Source: Acephala macrosclerotiorum
Taxonomy: Eukaryota; Ascomycota; Leotiomycetes; Helotiales; Mollisiaceae
Direction of reading: 5' to 3'
Length of the DNA: 64,000 bases
Assembly: GCA_014904845.1 (NCBI GenBank)
Contig: MU119215.1
Span: 62,001 to 126,000, forward strand
Below, one piece after another: positions 43,812-56,043 of this stretch. Position numbers and translations under genes: made by a program. Below the pieces are notes generated by a model, which worked only from the letters and a program-made list of their open reading frames with translations, had not been told where the DNA came from and did no database searches. Positions within the stretch are counted from its first letter, which is position 1, and each line of letters starts with the position of its first letter.

Positions 43812-45251
43812 TTAATGAGAGACGAATGGCTCACTGAATACCTCCAGCAAGCTGTGAACAGGCAACGGTATAGCCTCTCTAGACAGAAGGTCAATTTTGG
43901 ATACTGAAAGAGACTTCAGAAGAGCTGATCTTACCTCGGATTTTCCCATCTGCGAGATGCCGAACTCCAGCTTAACCCCAAACAGACTTTCCACCGACGC
44001 AATATCCTCCGGCTTCAGTATTGTTGATGGATTCTCTGAGCCTTCAGAAACAAGATCATTCGTACTCGGTAAAGTAATACCATGACGGATACAAATGAGC
44101 CTTTTGAGGTTCAAGTTTTCAGCGTACTTCTTGATACGGTCTTTCTCATTCTGCAGTGCCAAATTCTTCGCTAATCCGTGACAAATAGCCATTGTGATGA
44201 CATTGGCCATACCATCGATCTTGGTGTGTTCGCCGACGAGCCTCAATAGGCACATAAATGTGGATATTGGAAAGCGGTGACAGTTCAAGTACAAGACGTC
44301 CACAGCTGGATCAAAGTACATACGAGCATTACGCGGACTGAGGAAGGGGGTATCCTCGCCGAATGATAGGTGGTAGTGCTTCAGTGCTTCTACACGAGAC
44401 TCATTGCAAGTATGCAAGACAGCTGGAACAGATGTAGGAGATCGAATTGTCCTTAAGGATGACCATTTGTCTTAATGGGGTAAAGTCAGGAGCGATACGT
44501 CATAAGTTTCGTCCACCATGATCTCGACCAGTCGTTGTCTCGGCATGGCGAAGAACCAAATCTTCAACTTCAATTCTGCTGATAACTGCGGGAAAAGTGT
44601 GAACTTATGTAAGCTGATGTGTGTCTCTCCCAGTTGCTCGGACAAGCTCGTATTGATGGTTTTTGACAAGGCATATTTACTGTGGCCGCCGTGGAACTGA
44701 GGCTCGCGCACCTTGCATCGAGAGATCCATTTCGAATCGACCGAGGGTGAAGGAATAGGGATTGTTCTGAGACTTCGCGTATAGGCTTGGGAAGTTACAG
44801 GATGATGGCAGTTGGAAATGGGATATTTCGTCATCGTGAACGCAAGTCGGTCTTTGAGTGTAAGTCGCTTGAGCTTCGGTTCTGATTGAGGAGGTATTCT
44901 TCGACGATAGCCGTGGCCTATCTTCGCTCGGGGCTCTGAGGGCTTGGACGCATTGTGCGTGGTGTTAGACTTTATTGAAGGTAAATTCGACTCGGGAAGG
45001 CGCAAGATGCCATTTTCGCGCCAACCTTGGAACGCCTCGGAGGTGTAGTCGGCCATCGCGTCAGTCGTGTATCTTCGGAGATTCTGCCACGTAAAGAGCT
45101 CTGAAAATGTGCTCAAGGACCTGTGTGATACGAATTGGAGAAATGGACGATTGCGCGTTGATCGATGCACAAAACCACTTTGGTGCGCAAAAGTGATTGC
45201 CAACCCGACAGGATTAGACCAATTCGAGCTCGCAAACACTTGAAAAAGCAA
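43812..45251 (-). pseudogene. 2EXR-domain gene with one in-frame stop (copy B)
   Basis: Two frames, 45251-44472 and 44417-43812, are in the same phase and together span the family's domain. They are interrupted only by TAA at 44472-44474. Before the stop is FTLFPQLSAELKLKIWFFAMPRQRLVEIM (key residues Phe, Leu-x-x-Glu-Leu-x-x-x-Ile-Trp). After it is PAVLHTCNESRVEALKHYHL and MYFDPAVDVLYLNC. The N-terminal 180 residues are basic and unrecognised; the start may be Met66 (45056) rather than 45251. No GT-AG intron of normal size removes the stop; the only candidate is 28 nt and would break the frame. This suggests a recently inactivated copy, a readthrough gene or a sequence error. Everything else is intact. 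Confidence 0.6.
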
Positions 45252-45345
45252 TACGCAGTCGATCTTCGTTTTGAGGCGTTGATGTCTGGTTTGTGAAAGT
45301 TGGGATGCAAAGAGGAACGGGTTGAAGATGGGGTTGTTGCGTTAT

Positions 45346-45364
45346 CGCTAGCGGAAAGCTAGCG
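45346..45364. repeat. Small perfect inverted repeat
   Basis: CGCTAGC-GGAAA-GCTAGCG, a 7-bp stem with a 5-nt loop, just upstream of the 2EXR copy B start. It could be chance. Confidence 0.4.
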
Positions 45365-45693
45365 TGGATGTCCTCGATCATTTGGGACATTTTGAGCCTC
45401 GCTTAAATAGGGGCAGGAGCTATCGACTAGAGTTCCTTCTGGTATAGGAACGGCTTTGAAGTCAAATATCAGGAGACCAATGCATTACTGACGACCCTAC
45501 AGGGCTTCCTCACATTCGGCAAAAGTCAATGTGTGAAATCTAGATCGACATTGAAGACTTCACGTGATACGAAGCAGCCTCCCATGTGGACGCGACCTCG
45601 ATTGCTATGCTACATCTCCTGCACCAGCCAAAGCAACCATATCAACGCAAGTATACCAATAAGTCCCACAGTTTAGCCATCCTATGCCCCATA

Positions 45694-46972
45694 CTACCAA
45701 CAGCCACTTTTCGTGATACCATGCTTGATTTTGGTGCCCAACATACTCTCAATCGCTTGTCTAGCTTCCACCGAAATGGCTTCGATGGGTGTCTTGAGGC
45801 TTTCGATCCGTAGATTCTTGCGGGAGAAGCTTGTTCCGTGGGAAGTGCAGACCATGCTCTGAACCTTCATGTTCTTCTTCAACCGCTCAACCAAGACTTC
45901 GTTGTTAGCTAAGGAGGCCACGAGGGATTCGCACGCAGCGCCGCACATGCCTGTTGATAGGAAGCCCAAGGTTAGTACTGAATACATATAAATGAAGCAA
46001 CAAGATTGGGCTGACGCGGATCCGGTAAAGTGAAGAGACTTACCCAGATGCTGGATCTTATCGATATCACCAGCCCACATGAAGAATCTTGTAATCTCCC
46101 TGTGATGGGACAGACGTCTGCAGTTGAAGAAGGTAACATCGATATTCTTGTCGAACCAGACCCTTCCTGCGTCCTCCCAGATGCTCGAACCGAACGACAG
46201 ACTGTAGTGCTCCTGCGCAATCGTGCGTGACTCTTGGCAAACGTGGAGCGCAGCGGGGATGATGGCAGGTGATCGATACTCTGGAGCGGTGTTATCGTCT
46301 TGGCGGGTGCGGTTGATCTCGACGGTTCTTGAGCCGGGGAGCGATGACGTCCAGATCATGGTGCGCAACTCGATTGGAAGCTTTGGGAAGACGGTGAAGG
46401 TTGTACCATTGGGACGAGTGGACCGCGACGGAAAGCTCTTTGACTTGACAGTCGCGTTGGAGAGTGACTGAAGGTCCTCTTTGGATCTTCGGTTTGCCCC
46501 TTAAGTGTAGAAGAAGCACTCTCTGACATGACATTTGACATGAGGTCATCGAATGTGAATTTTTCCGTGGCCTCGCCTTCCCCGAATAGTTCTTCAAATA
46601 GGTCTTTCAGTTGCAATCCCTTGGGCTTAACTTTGCGGCTCTTTTGCTCGATCTCGATCTCGGCTTTGGTGGAGGTATTCGCTGGCTTGGTGAATCGTGG
46701 AGAGCTTTCTTGCGCAAGTGTCCAAGGAGATACTTGGGAGCGGAGGCCAGACGTTTCTGCAGAGTTGTATAGGTTAGCAACTCATTCGTATGGGCTAAAT
46801 AGTGGAAGATATATCCATCGTTAATGAAATGCGAAGGAGCTGTGCTGAAGCCCAGTACTCGATCAACAGATAGGGGGGAAATGAATCTGAAGAGACTTAG
46901 ACTCTTACGACCAAAGGCTAGCATTGTCAGAGGTGTGTGACCGATGATTGCCTTGTTCTGGAAGGGATACAT
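45694..46972 (-). CDS. 2EXR-domain protein (copy C), probably intact with a very short intron
   Basis: Proposed exons are 46972-46909, 46756-46520, 46478-46044 and 45950-45694, giving 330 residues. Introns are 152, 41 and 93 nt. The 41-nt intron (46519-46479, GTGCTT donor, CAAAG acceptor) is needed to pass from the basic/acidic N-terminal part (KPKGLQLKDLFEELFGEGEA) into the 2EXR domain. Without it the gene has a one-base frameshift. The domain has GTTFTVFPKLPIELRTMIW, PAALHVCQESRTIAQEHYSL and FDKNIDVTFFNCRRL. The C-terminus ends GTKIKHGITKSG, close to the corresponding end of copy B, showing the two are paralogues. Function of the family is unknown. A longer start at 47104 is possible. Confidence 0.6.
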
Positions 46973-47104
46973 GACTTCAGAAAGTTGAGCTGATATTTCT
47001 TGGCTCCATAAGAAAGGGTTACAATCTAAAGTGAGAAGAGTTTGTTTGGGTGGAAGAAAGAAGAGGTGAAGCCAAGGGAAAGGGTGAACAGGTGAAGGAA
47101 ACAA

Positions 47105-48865
47105 TAATCTTATCGAGCAAACATGACGTGCAGAGTAAAAGCTAACCTAGTCAAACAAGCCCATACTGACCTCGGGGTACATTTCGGTTAGCTGTAGCGC
47201 TTGCCACTTGCCAAAAGGGGAGTTGACAGCGGAGGCTAACACTTATATATCTTCGACCCTTCCAAATGGCTGCCAGCTTTGAACTTCATCAAAGATTGGA
47301 CATCATGACGCAGCAATACAACGTCTGCGCAACCGCCAAGATGGACCCAAAGGAGAGTTAGTAGTGTACTTTAGCCTCGTGACGTGATTGTATGCATAGG
47401 TGCAAGAGGCTTGGAATAGGCGCTGGAGACCAGTAGTATGGGGGAATCCATTTCCGGACATTCCCTGATGTATCCTTCTCATGGTCTTTGTAGTAAAGTT
47501 GTACGATGCGCTGTCGGGGTAAAGCAAAGAACTAGATTCTCAACTGGGTTTTTCGGTGGGTAGCTTCGGAAAGAGGGTGAACACTCCTTTCTAAATGTCA
47601 GTTCTTTCTCCAGACCGTATACTTGTAATATTGTACTCACCCGTCTTGCTACTATTAGAGTGATCAATCAACTTCAAGGACTCCGCAATAATGGAATATA
47701 CAATTGTCGTATCTTTCGCTTGAGCGCTCTTCTCATGCTGTTCCTCCTCTGCTGGCTCCTTGAGGTTCCACGGTCGCACTTTGACATGCCAGTCGTCCCA
47801 CGCATCTTCTTCGACCCTGTCGTCGAAGTCCTTTTCATTACTGCTGGAGGAATTCCGGACATTTGTAAACCCTGAAGTGGCAATGTCCCAAAGGGCTTCG
47901 GACAACGGCCAGTAGATCCGGAGGGAGAACAGCGGGAAGGCTTCTTCAACACGACATATCGTATGAGAAACGAGTCCATACCAGCACCAAACCTCATTAA
48001 CGCCAGCAAACTAATGCACGATTTTTCGTTCCCCATGACTTACCAATGAGATCCAATCGCCGAGTACTATTTCCAAAGAACCATCCAACCATTTACCTCA
48101 AACTGTGATCCCATCCAACGTTCTCAATCACGCAGCCTTGCCCGGATATTCTGATCCCACGTTCCCAGTCAAGCCAAGCTTCCTCGGGTATCCTGTCAAA
48201 GCAGGAAACATCAAGAAATTACCTTAACGTCGGCGAATAAATGAAACGATGAATTTCCCAAAACTGAGCCTTCTCAACCCCAGGCGCTGTCTAAACAATC
48301 TCGTTCAAATCCTCTCTTAAATACTCACTCTCTATATCGTGAATCCTCGATTTTACGGACTAATTTTTCAGCCTCCAAACCTCTATAAATTCCCTCTCGT
48401 TCTTCCCTCTTTGAGAACGATGTATCGATCACTGATTGGAGATGCTTCGAGCAAGATGTATTCATAGAGAATAACTAAAAACAGCCCAGCTCCGCGTCCA
48501 GATATTCTCGTCGAGAAAAGAAGGAGGTTACATTTGACAACAAAGAACTAGAGGACGGTTCCTCCAAATAAATAAAGATCCCTGGAAATACCGGTATTGG
48601 AATTCGCTCTATTCCAATACACCCCAATCCCGCCCACCATCCATGCCATTTTTTCCAAATAACCTATTTTACACATACCTATCCTATCCCTTTTTGAATC
48701 CAATCCCGAGCCACCCAGTCCAATATCATCAAATGAAATTTTACACTCATAACCTAACCTACCAGTAGTCCAGCCCTCGAACCCTGAGTCCAACCAAAAG
48801 CTCCAACACTTCCGAGAAAATTCCAGACGCCATACTTACCGTAAGAATCCTTTGACAATGATCCC
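47105..48865. other. Gene-free stretch
   Basis: Several minus-strand frames (for example 47905-47591, acidic, ending in a TGA) lack start context, domains or splice partners. From 48300 to 48850 sequence is C/T-rich on the plus strand and likely includes the 3' end of the Zn2Cys6 regulator transcript. I see no RNA gene or repeat. Confidence 0.35.
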
Positions 48866-51800
48866 TCACAAACCCCTGAACTCAGCATTATTCATCCCAA
48901 ACAACGGCACACTACTATCGCTAATACCCTGCACATCCACCCCTCCGACTCCCACCATCCCCCCCAGATTCCCGTTTCCACCCATCATTCCCCCTCCACT
49001 CCCACTACCCACCCCCGTCCCAACACCAGGCGTCAACCCCGTCCCGTTACTATTTGGCCACTGCCAAAGCGCCTCGAAATCAATCTCTGCATCGCCGAGA
49101 GAATCATTCCCGTCGTGACTATTCGGATGGCTATTCACCCTTGAAAGATCGAGGAAAGCGTCGAGAGAGTTATTGCGAGAAGCTAGGGGGTCGCCGTTCA
49201 TTGTATTTGGGAACGAGACGTTGGGATGTGAGGATGTGCGTCTTTCGGGACGGGCTAGGGGACTTCTACTCGAATTCGAATTATGTCTACTGAGACCCGA
49301 TTCTGCATTTGATGGGCCTCCTGCTGTGGTTCTTGTAGCAGGAGAAAATGGGCCGTTGCCTGTGAATAGACTTCCCATTGGATCAGCGTCGTCGGTTACG
49401 GGGAGCGGAGGAGCGTTCATGGACTGTGGTGTTTGGTTGGCGCTTAGGCGTTGGGAGCGTGCGGTTTGTTGACGGATTACGACGTCGCGGAAGGAGGAGA
49501 GGATGAAGAGGAGGCGGCTGCCTTGGGAGTCGTGTTGGGCGAAGTAGTGCATGATGTTGATGGAGTTTGTGATTGAGGCGTTGGCGGTTGGGTTGTCGCA
49601 GAGGGCTGAGAATTCGTTCGCGAGCACGACTAGTGCTGCCGCGAAGAGGAAGTATCTAACGCGAATTAGCTAGTGATGTTGTATAGGATAGAGTCAAGCT
49701 CACAAAACGAAAGGGTTGCGGTGTGGTAAGCATCGATTTTCAAGAGCGGTCTGGACTAGAGTGATGCTGTGATTACTTGCAATTACACAAGCACCAGCAA
49801 ATCTATCCATCCTCGAACTGCCTTTTTCATTTCTCTGAGCGGGATCCAGGCGATCTTGATGGACCTTATTCATCAAGAACAGGAAGAACGGTCTCGTGAG
49901 CAAAATGACCGAATGACAATGTAGCAAGTTGACATGCAGGATCGCAATCCCTTGGGCAGGATCTGCCGCGTTGGCTTGACGATAATGCAAGGACGAATCC
50001 AGTGCTTTGGGCCATCCTTTACAATGATCTGCGATTTCTTGAGCAATCTTCGTCGAAATTTTCCGTTTCGAGTAGACTTTTTCGAGAATCACACCAATCA
50101 TGTGACAGCTGCGGACAGATGCTTCGAGTCCAAGAGCACTTGGGCTCATGTAGTTGGCGTTCGCCGCTGTGGGGAAAGGTGCTTGAGGAAACGGAGCCTT
50201 CTCGCCTGTTTGTAGTGTGGTTCCAGAGCAGTCGCTTTCTCTGATGGCGGTCGGTCTCCCAAGACAAGTCGCAAGAAATCTGTCCAGGACAAAAAGAGAC
50301 CGCCACAAATTGCGTCGGACGGACTGTTCGGCGCTGCTGAAGATAATCATTGTTTCTTCTCGATGGAGGCCCAAAGCAAAAGCCGACCGCACAGCCATAC
50401 CTAATTGTGTAAGTCTCAGACGAAGAGTATGAGGCAGGGAATATTACCATAATAGGCATATGCTGCATTTCTTTTCGACACTGCTAGCATGTAGACCGAC
50501 ATTAAGGTCAATGCTTGGATACTCCAGAAGCCGGCATCCTCAAATCCCGAGGAGGGGTCGGCAAGCTGTTTAGCATCTGAGTAAAATATCTCGGCTCGAT
50601 CGACTCTCTCATTCCTTAACTTCTGTATGATTACGTCCTCCGGGGTACCAGGTATCGGAGCAGCCATAACGAGACCGATGGCAAAGATTAGATAGAGCAA
50701 GCAAAGCCACGACGGGTCGGCGTTCAGCGGATCTGTGTAGCACAAGTCCAGAGTCGCCATGAAAGTCTTACGATGACATACTTCTACAAGACCATTTACC
50801 TTTTAGTTGTCAGTATCGGACGAAGAAGTATGCAGTGCCACTCACATTAGTGAAGTATGAATCTACGAGGACATTGGCAGTTTGTCTATCAGGAAGAAGG
50901 TGAGTGCGCCGTATGTTCTCTGGTAGGGATATCGTGTTCTCGACAATTCTGTGCCTTCTTGGATCCATAGTGAATGGTGAAGGACCAGCGACGGTGTCGA
51001 CGATCATTCGTATAAGCTGCAAGAAGGATAACGTAGCCGAGTCACCGATGTATACTATTGACTCTTGTCAGAATTGTGTTTCGTGGACCCGATTTGTATT
51101 TGGCGTGGAGGAATTTGACACTTACGCAGCCTGCCTGTCGGATCTTGCAACATCCTACTGTTGCTATAAACAACAGCTTCTTCTTCATTACCATCTGTGG
51201 TAGAACCCTTGGATTCCATAGTGGCTCCTCCATCCGTAGCATTCATGGTTGGTTTCGGCTCATCGTCCCTTTCCAAACTGAAACCGGCACGTGGTGTGCC
51301 ACCAACAGTCCTTGGGGTATCTGGGAGCCCCTTGAACTCTCCATTGATCGCACTAGAGGCCCATGGAGATTGTGCAACCGCAGGAGAATGCATCTGGTGT
51401 TCGCCTGAGCCCATAGAGAGACCATTGGGCGCTCTATCTACCATCCGACGTTTGGGAGAAGGCGCCTGTATGTCTTCAGAGTCATTGTCCGGAGCGCCGT
51501 ATGAGCAGGTCAGGTTCCGTTTGGCACACGTCAAACAAGGTCGTAGGCCATTACACTGTAGATGAAACGTCAGTATTTATACTATAGAATTGTTGAAGCG
51601 TTGAGATGATATGGAACTTCTGCGAACGCAAAAGTGCTAACAAGGTATGAGATAATTACTGATGGGCAAGATCCGAGCAAACCCATGTCGCAACGCAAGA
51701 CCTAGAAAGACATAAAGAAAGAGTAGTAGAGTAGCCTCGACTAGGAATAGGCAATAGAAAGGCGCAGCGGCCTTGAGCTGAAATGATGTCTGGTCACATG

Positions 51801-52277
51801 ACGTGCATCTCATTTAGAAGAAACGACAATAGAACCAAAGAAATCCAGCTATTATCTGCTTGAATCGGGATTCGAGTCGAAGAGCATGAGATAGCTCAAT
51901 ATTGGTTGTACTGTTTACACAGCAATCTGTGTTGTTCTTCTCTTGAGGCTGACTACATTGGGGAAACATTGGTGATTTTCGCGAGGAATTCTGGGGAACC
52001 TTGCATCGAAATCCCACGACAATTTCCAACAAAGCAAAAGTCTTCAACGCGTAGGGATATGTAGGAGTACCATATGTTTTGTGGCTGAGGGATGAGAGCT
52101 GAAGCAAGTGCAGATGCTGCTCCTCGGGTTGCTCTCAAGCGACTTGATCAAAGAAGATGGACGAAGCCGCGATACGAATTGAGTATTTTAACTTACTTTC
52201 TGTTTCCGACGCTTACAGGAATCACAGGCTTGTGCAGTCCGTTGCCGCTTGTCGGGATCCACTTTTGGGCGTGTCAT
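48866..52277 (-). CDS. Zn2Cys6 transcription factor with fungal MHR domain
   Basis: Six exons give 852 residues: 52277-52197, 51555-51126, 51054-50846, 50799-50448, 50400-49704 and 49655-48866. The zinc cluster has the ideal spacing: Cys18-x2-Cys21-x6-Cys28-x5-Cys34-x2-Cys37-x6-Cys44, with basic residues KRRKQK between. A Ser/Pro linker with a KRR motif follows. The middle-homology region (PROSITE-like FSIQALTLMSVYMLA, MAVRSAFALGLHRE, RNLWRSLFVLDRFLATCLGRP) is complete. The C-terminal 250 residues are Ser/Asn/Gly-rich with an aromatic-acidic patch (DAEIDFEALWQWP) that may activate transcription. It would bind DNA as a dimer at CGG-type sites. Targets are unknown. The first intron is 641 nt and interrupts the zinc cluster between Cys21 and Cys28; all others are 46-71 nt. 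Confidence 0.88.
51556..52196 (-). other. Exceptionally long intron (641 nt) inside the zinc-cluster coding sequence
   Basis: Donor GTAAGT directly after the Lys codon preceding Cys28, and acceptor CTACAG directly before its TGT. The phase is 0 and the six-Cys spacing is exact after joining. It is about ten times longer than the gene's other introns. Any start inside it would yield a protein lacking half the zinc cluster. Confidence 0.7.
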
Positions 52278-53766
52278 AGTTTCTGATCAATAACCACCAT
52301 CTTCTTGGGTCGGATGCTGCTGGACGTGGACAGCTGGTCTGGAGCTTCAGTTCCGGCGGAAGATGATAGCTTCCGATGACCTGCTGCTGCTGCTCGACGA
52401 GGTGAAACGGTCGCTCCAATGCGGGGAGACTCTTTCCGTCAAACTCACTCAGACTGAGCTGACGACACCGGCACTGGCACCGGCTACAGGATCGGATGAG
52501 GGATGGAGGCAGCGGACGACGGACAACGAAGCTGATGCAAGCTCAAGGTAGTTAACTCGGTGGAAGAGACGGATGATGCACAGAAGGAGAGAAGGTTGAC
52601 GCTGCTCCTGGATACCAAGCTTCCCAGCCCTACCTTAAGCTCCCGTACGCGGGGCGGAAAGATCACGCATCACACCAGCGAAAGCACCGGGCCATCTATC
52701 GCCCAAAGCGCAAAGGCCATGACGACCACCTACCTGGCTGCGCGAGGAAAAACAAACTCACTCTCAACTCTTCCGGCGATCAGTTCCCAAGCAATCACCC
52801 ACTGCAACCAGCGGCAGACATGCGGATACCCTGCAGCCACGATCGACCTTGTCCAGTACAGTAGAAATACTGATCTATGTTTCACGAATGCGGCACATCT
52901 TAACCCCAGGAAGAGAGCACGCTCCCAGTCGGACGCTGGACAGGGTGTGGATGTCGTTGTGACACCCTGTGTGTGCTGTCCTGCCATCGGATGAGGCCCC
53001 GGGAAGCGTTTGGTCCCGCATCGCCTAGCTGTCTGTCGCATTGCTCCATCTCACTCCAGCAGCCCTTCTCGTGCCGCCCCGAGAGCACAATGGCAAACAC
53101 CGTTCCAGCAATGTGGTTGTGATTGAGATCCCAGACCAGTGGCTGGACAGCTGTGGCGGTCTCTGCATTGACTGTCCATCGCCGATCCCGAGAACGTGGT
53201 TTCTGAATCCCATGGACCTTTAAATTGAAGACGGCACAGCCAGGCCCCTAGGGGCTCGGCAATCATTGGCAGCCATCTTCAGCATCCAGAGACAGGGTTG
53301 CTCCTACTCCAGTGAGAAGCTTCGAGCTACCCCAGCTCGCCCTCGCTCGCATCTTGCCGTCAGTGATCATGAGAACTAAATTTCAGGGCGAACTTCAAAT
53401 CAACATCCGCTTCAGACCCCAGATACGCCTCTGTGAAACCTTGAGGGTACACGGCAGTAGTTGCCGTGTTGCTCTTTTTGTACCATCGGATAATGCCCCA
53501 ACTCCCTGAGCGGCCAGGCCCGCCTGCCTTGTACAGAATGGGCCCTGGCTATCTTTCACTGACACTGGGCCTTCTCCTAGGAGAACCCATCTTCAGCGGA
53601 TGTCTTCGACTCCTGCTAATGTCAGATCTTGCCCGGATCTGTTAATGAGCGAGCTACCCGCTCCTACTGTACCCACATTCTGAACATACATAGGCGGCGC
53701 TGCAGCCTCGAGGAGGTGCTTAACATTGTCTCAGTAGGAGTTCATGTGGCGTCCTCACGACTCAAG
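52278..53766. other. Divergent intergenic region, Zn2Cys6 regulator / CoA-transferase
   Basis: 1.49 kb between two starts facing apart. Frames of 60-140 codons on both strands show no domain support. The region probably contains both promoters and possibly a long leader of the regulator gene. Confidence 0.35.
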
Positions 53767-55593
53767 ATGATAGTAGAGGGTGGTTACACAAACGGCGTCC
53801 GATCACCTTATTCGGTGCTGGATGGTTGCAGGAAAGCCACAGAAGCACTGCAGAATCTCGTCGCCGATCAGCTCCCACCCGAGTTCGCAGAACATCTGAA
53901 GGATGTGACTTTGACGACCACAACCGATGGGACTCAGATTTACTTTCCGTGCCCGTTCAAAGAGACAGAAGCTACCGTTGCCTTGAAGTCCGTCGAGGCA
54001 AGTGTGGTAGCAGCACTTGCAAACCTCCGATATCCAAGTGAAAGGCAAACAAGGAAAATTGAGGTCGATCTGGAGCAGACAGCTACCTTCCTGTTCTCAA
54101 CCTACATAGCTACCATTGGTGGCCTCGGAAAGCAGGATCCAGATGTCAAGTCGAAGTTGAAAGGCAGGAAATCAGAAATTATCCATCTGCAAGGACTAAC
54201 ACTTTCCAGATACCGACTTACTGAAAGCTCAGGCTATTCTGTATCGACGACTTTCAGCAAATTTGTACGAGACCAAAAATGCAGGAGAATATTACCATAT
54301 CCATGGCTCTCTGGAGGCGGGGAAGACCTTGAATATGATTGGACTAGAAGCACATCGCCCAGACCTGACAGATTACCGAGAATGTATAGACGTTATCGAG
54401 AGCCATGTCCAGCAATTCACAGTTGAGGAGTTGGAGAAGATGAATGCGAGGGAGAGACAAGCAGGCGTACCTGCGTTGAAATGGGAAGACTTCAAGAAGA
54501 CAAACCATGTAAGTACTTGGACTATTGTGACTATGCACTTTTTAACCATCCCTAGGGCAAAACTCTCCTTTCTGTCCCTCCATGGCAACTTACCAAGCTT
54601 GAAGACTCCTCGCCTCCCGCGCCATTCCCATCCAACACAGCACCCGCTACTCCCAACTCCAAACCGCAAGTCCTAACCGGTATCCGCGTCCTCGAACTCT
54701 GCCGCATCATCGCCGGACCAGCAATGGGTCGAACGCTTGCAGAGCACGGAGCACAAGTAATAAAAGTCACATCACCTAACCTCTCTGACGTCCCATTCTT
54801 CCAAGTCGACGGTAACACTGGTAAACACACCTGCGATATCGACCTCAAGACTCCCGAAGGACGGAAATCATTCGAGGAACTCTTGCAGACCGCTGATGTT
54901 GTACTTGACGGTTACCGACCCGGAAGTCTAGAGAGACTAGGTTATAGCCCACAGCAGATCTTCGACTTGGTGAAAGGACGCGGCAAAGGAATTGTGTATG
55001 TCGCCGAGGATTGTTTTGGGTATCAAGGCGAATGGGCAGGTCGACCTGGATGGCAGCAGATCGCAGACTGCGTTACTGGTATCGCGTGGGCGCAAGGAGA
55101 ATTCATGGGTCTCAATGAACCTGTTGTTCCTCCTTTCCCTATGTCGGATTATGGAACTGGATGTATGGGTGCCATCGCTGCTTTGACAGGCTTGTACCGC
55201 AGAGCCAAGGAAGGTGGTAGCTGGGTTGGCAGAACGAGTTTATGCCAATACGATATCTTCCTCCTCGGTCTAGGTCTGTATGGCGATGATGTCCAAGAGA
55301 AGGTTCGTAGGGAGCACGATGAAGAGTTCTTTGACCTTAGACATGCGGACAGTGTGGATGAGGTTGGAGGTAGGGCGCTGAGAAGTATGAAGAGGGTTCA
55401 TCCGGAGTTATTCGATGTGCGCCTGATGCAGAAGGCATACAGCAAAGGGTTTAAAGAGGAGATCTGCTGGTGTAGAAGTCCGGTTCGGATTGAGGGGTTG
55501 AGGGTTGGGTTCGAGAGGTCGAGTAGACCGAATGGATTTGATGATCCGACTTGGGAGGCTTGGGAGGTTGAGAAGGACGTCGTGGAGGGGTAA
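53767..55593 (+). CDS. Class III CoA-transferase (CaiB/BaiF family)
   Basis: Exons 53767-54163, 54210-54508 and 54556-55593 give 577 residues. The start at 53767 was chosen as the first Met with family-like sequence (GVRSPYSVLDGCRKATEALQ); codons upstream look unrelated. The N-terminal half contains NLYETKNAGEYYHIHGSLEA. The C-terminal half has the family core: VLELCRIIAGPAMGRTLAEHGAQVIKV, DLKTPEGRKSFEELL and DVVLDGYRPGSLERLGY. The candidate catalytic Asp lies in PFPMSDYGTG. These enzymes move CoA between carboxylic acids; fungal two-part members are often called L-carnitine dehydratase/formyl-CoA transferase-like. The actual acid is unknown. Intron 1 (46 nt) must be spliced at GC-AG to restore the conserved LKDTDLLKAQ. 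Confidence 0.85.
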
Positions 55594-56043
55594 GGAACGT
55601 CAGCGCAGTTGATAAGGTGGAGGAAAGGATATGAGAAACATAATGTGACGATAACGGCCGACGAAACCTATGGAGGGCTTACTGCTTTGAGAGCATGAGC
55701 ATAAGCATGGTCATTGGCATTGGCATTCTAATCATTTGAGCCTTGCATCTGCATTAAATATAATGTAATTATTTGATACCTCGCTCTAATTCTAATCAGG
55801 AAGATTATTTTGGATTGTCCAAGTTACATCAATGCGTCTTGTTCAAGCTCTGAAAAATCTTTGTTATTCTCGTAGCCAGAAAAGTCCGCGCTCATGCCAC
55901 AGTTTCATACCGGAGAATTGTTGAAACTCGTTTTTGAAGATCGAGACGGAACATGAAATTTCCAACCGTCCACCAGTCCGTGGACATCCAAACGTACTTT
56001 ATTTATAGAATTGTTCATCGGGTCATTGGTTTATCTGCCAATT

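Noticed and set aside
46607..47104. 165-codon minus-strand frame read as a separate protein
   Set aside because: Its first part is exon 1 of 2EXR copy C. Beyond the GTAAGA donor at 46908 it reads through an intron and then the wrong phase.
47591..47905. Acidic 104-codon minus-strand frame as a fourth 2EXR copy
   Set aside because: No LPxELRxxIW or HVCRESR motif and no proper start codon.
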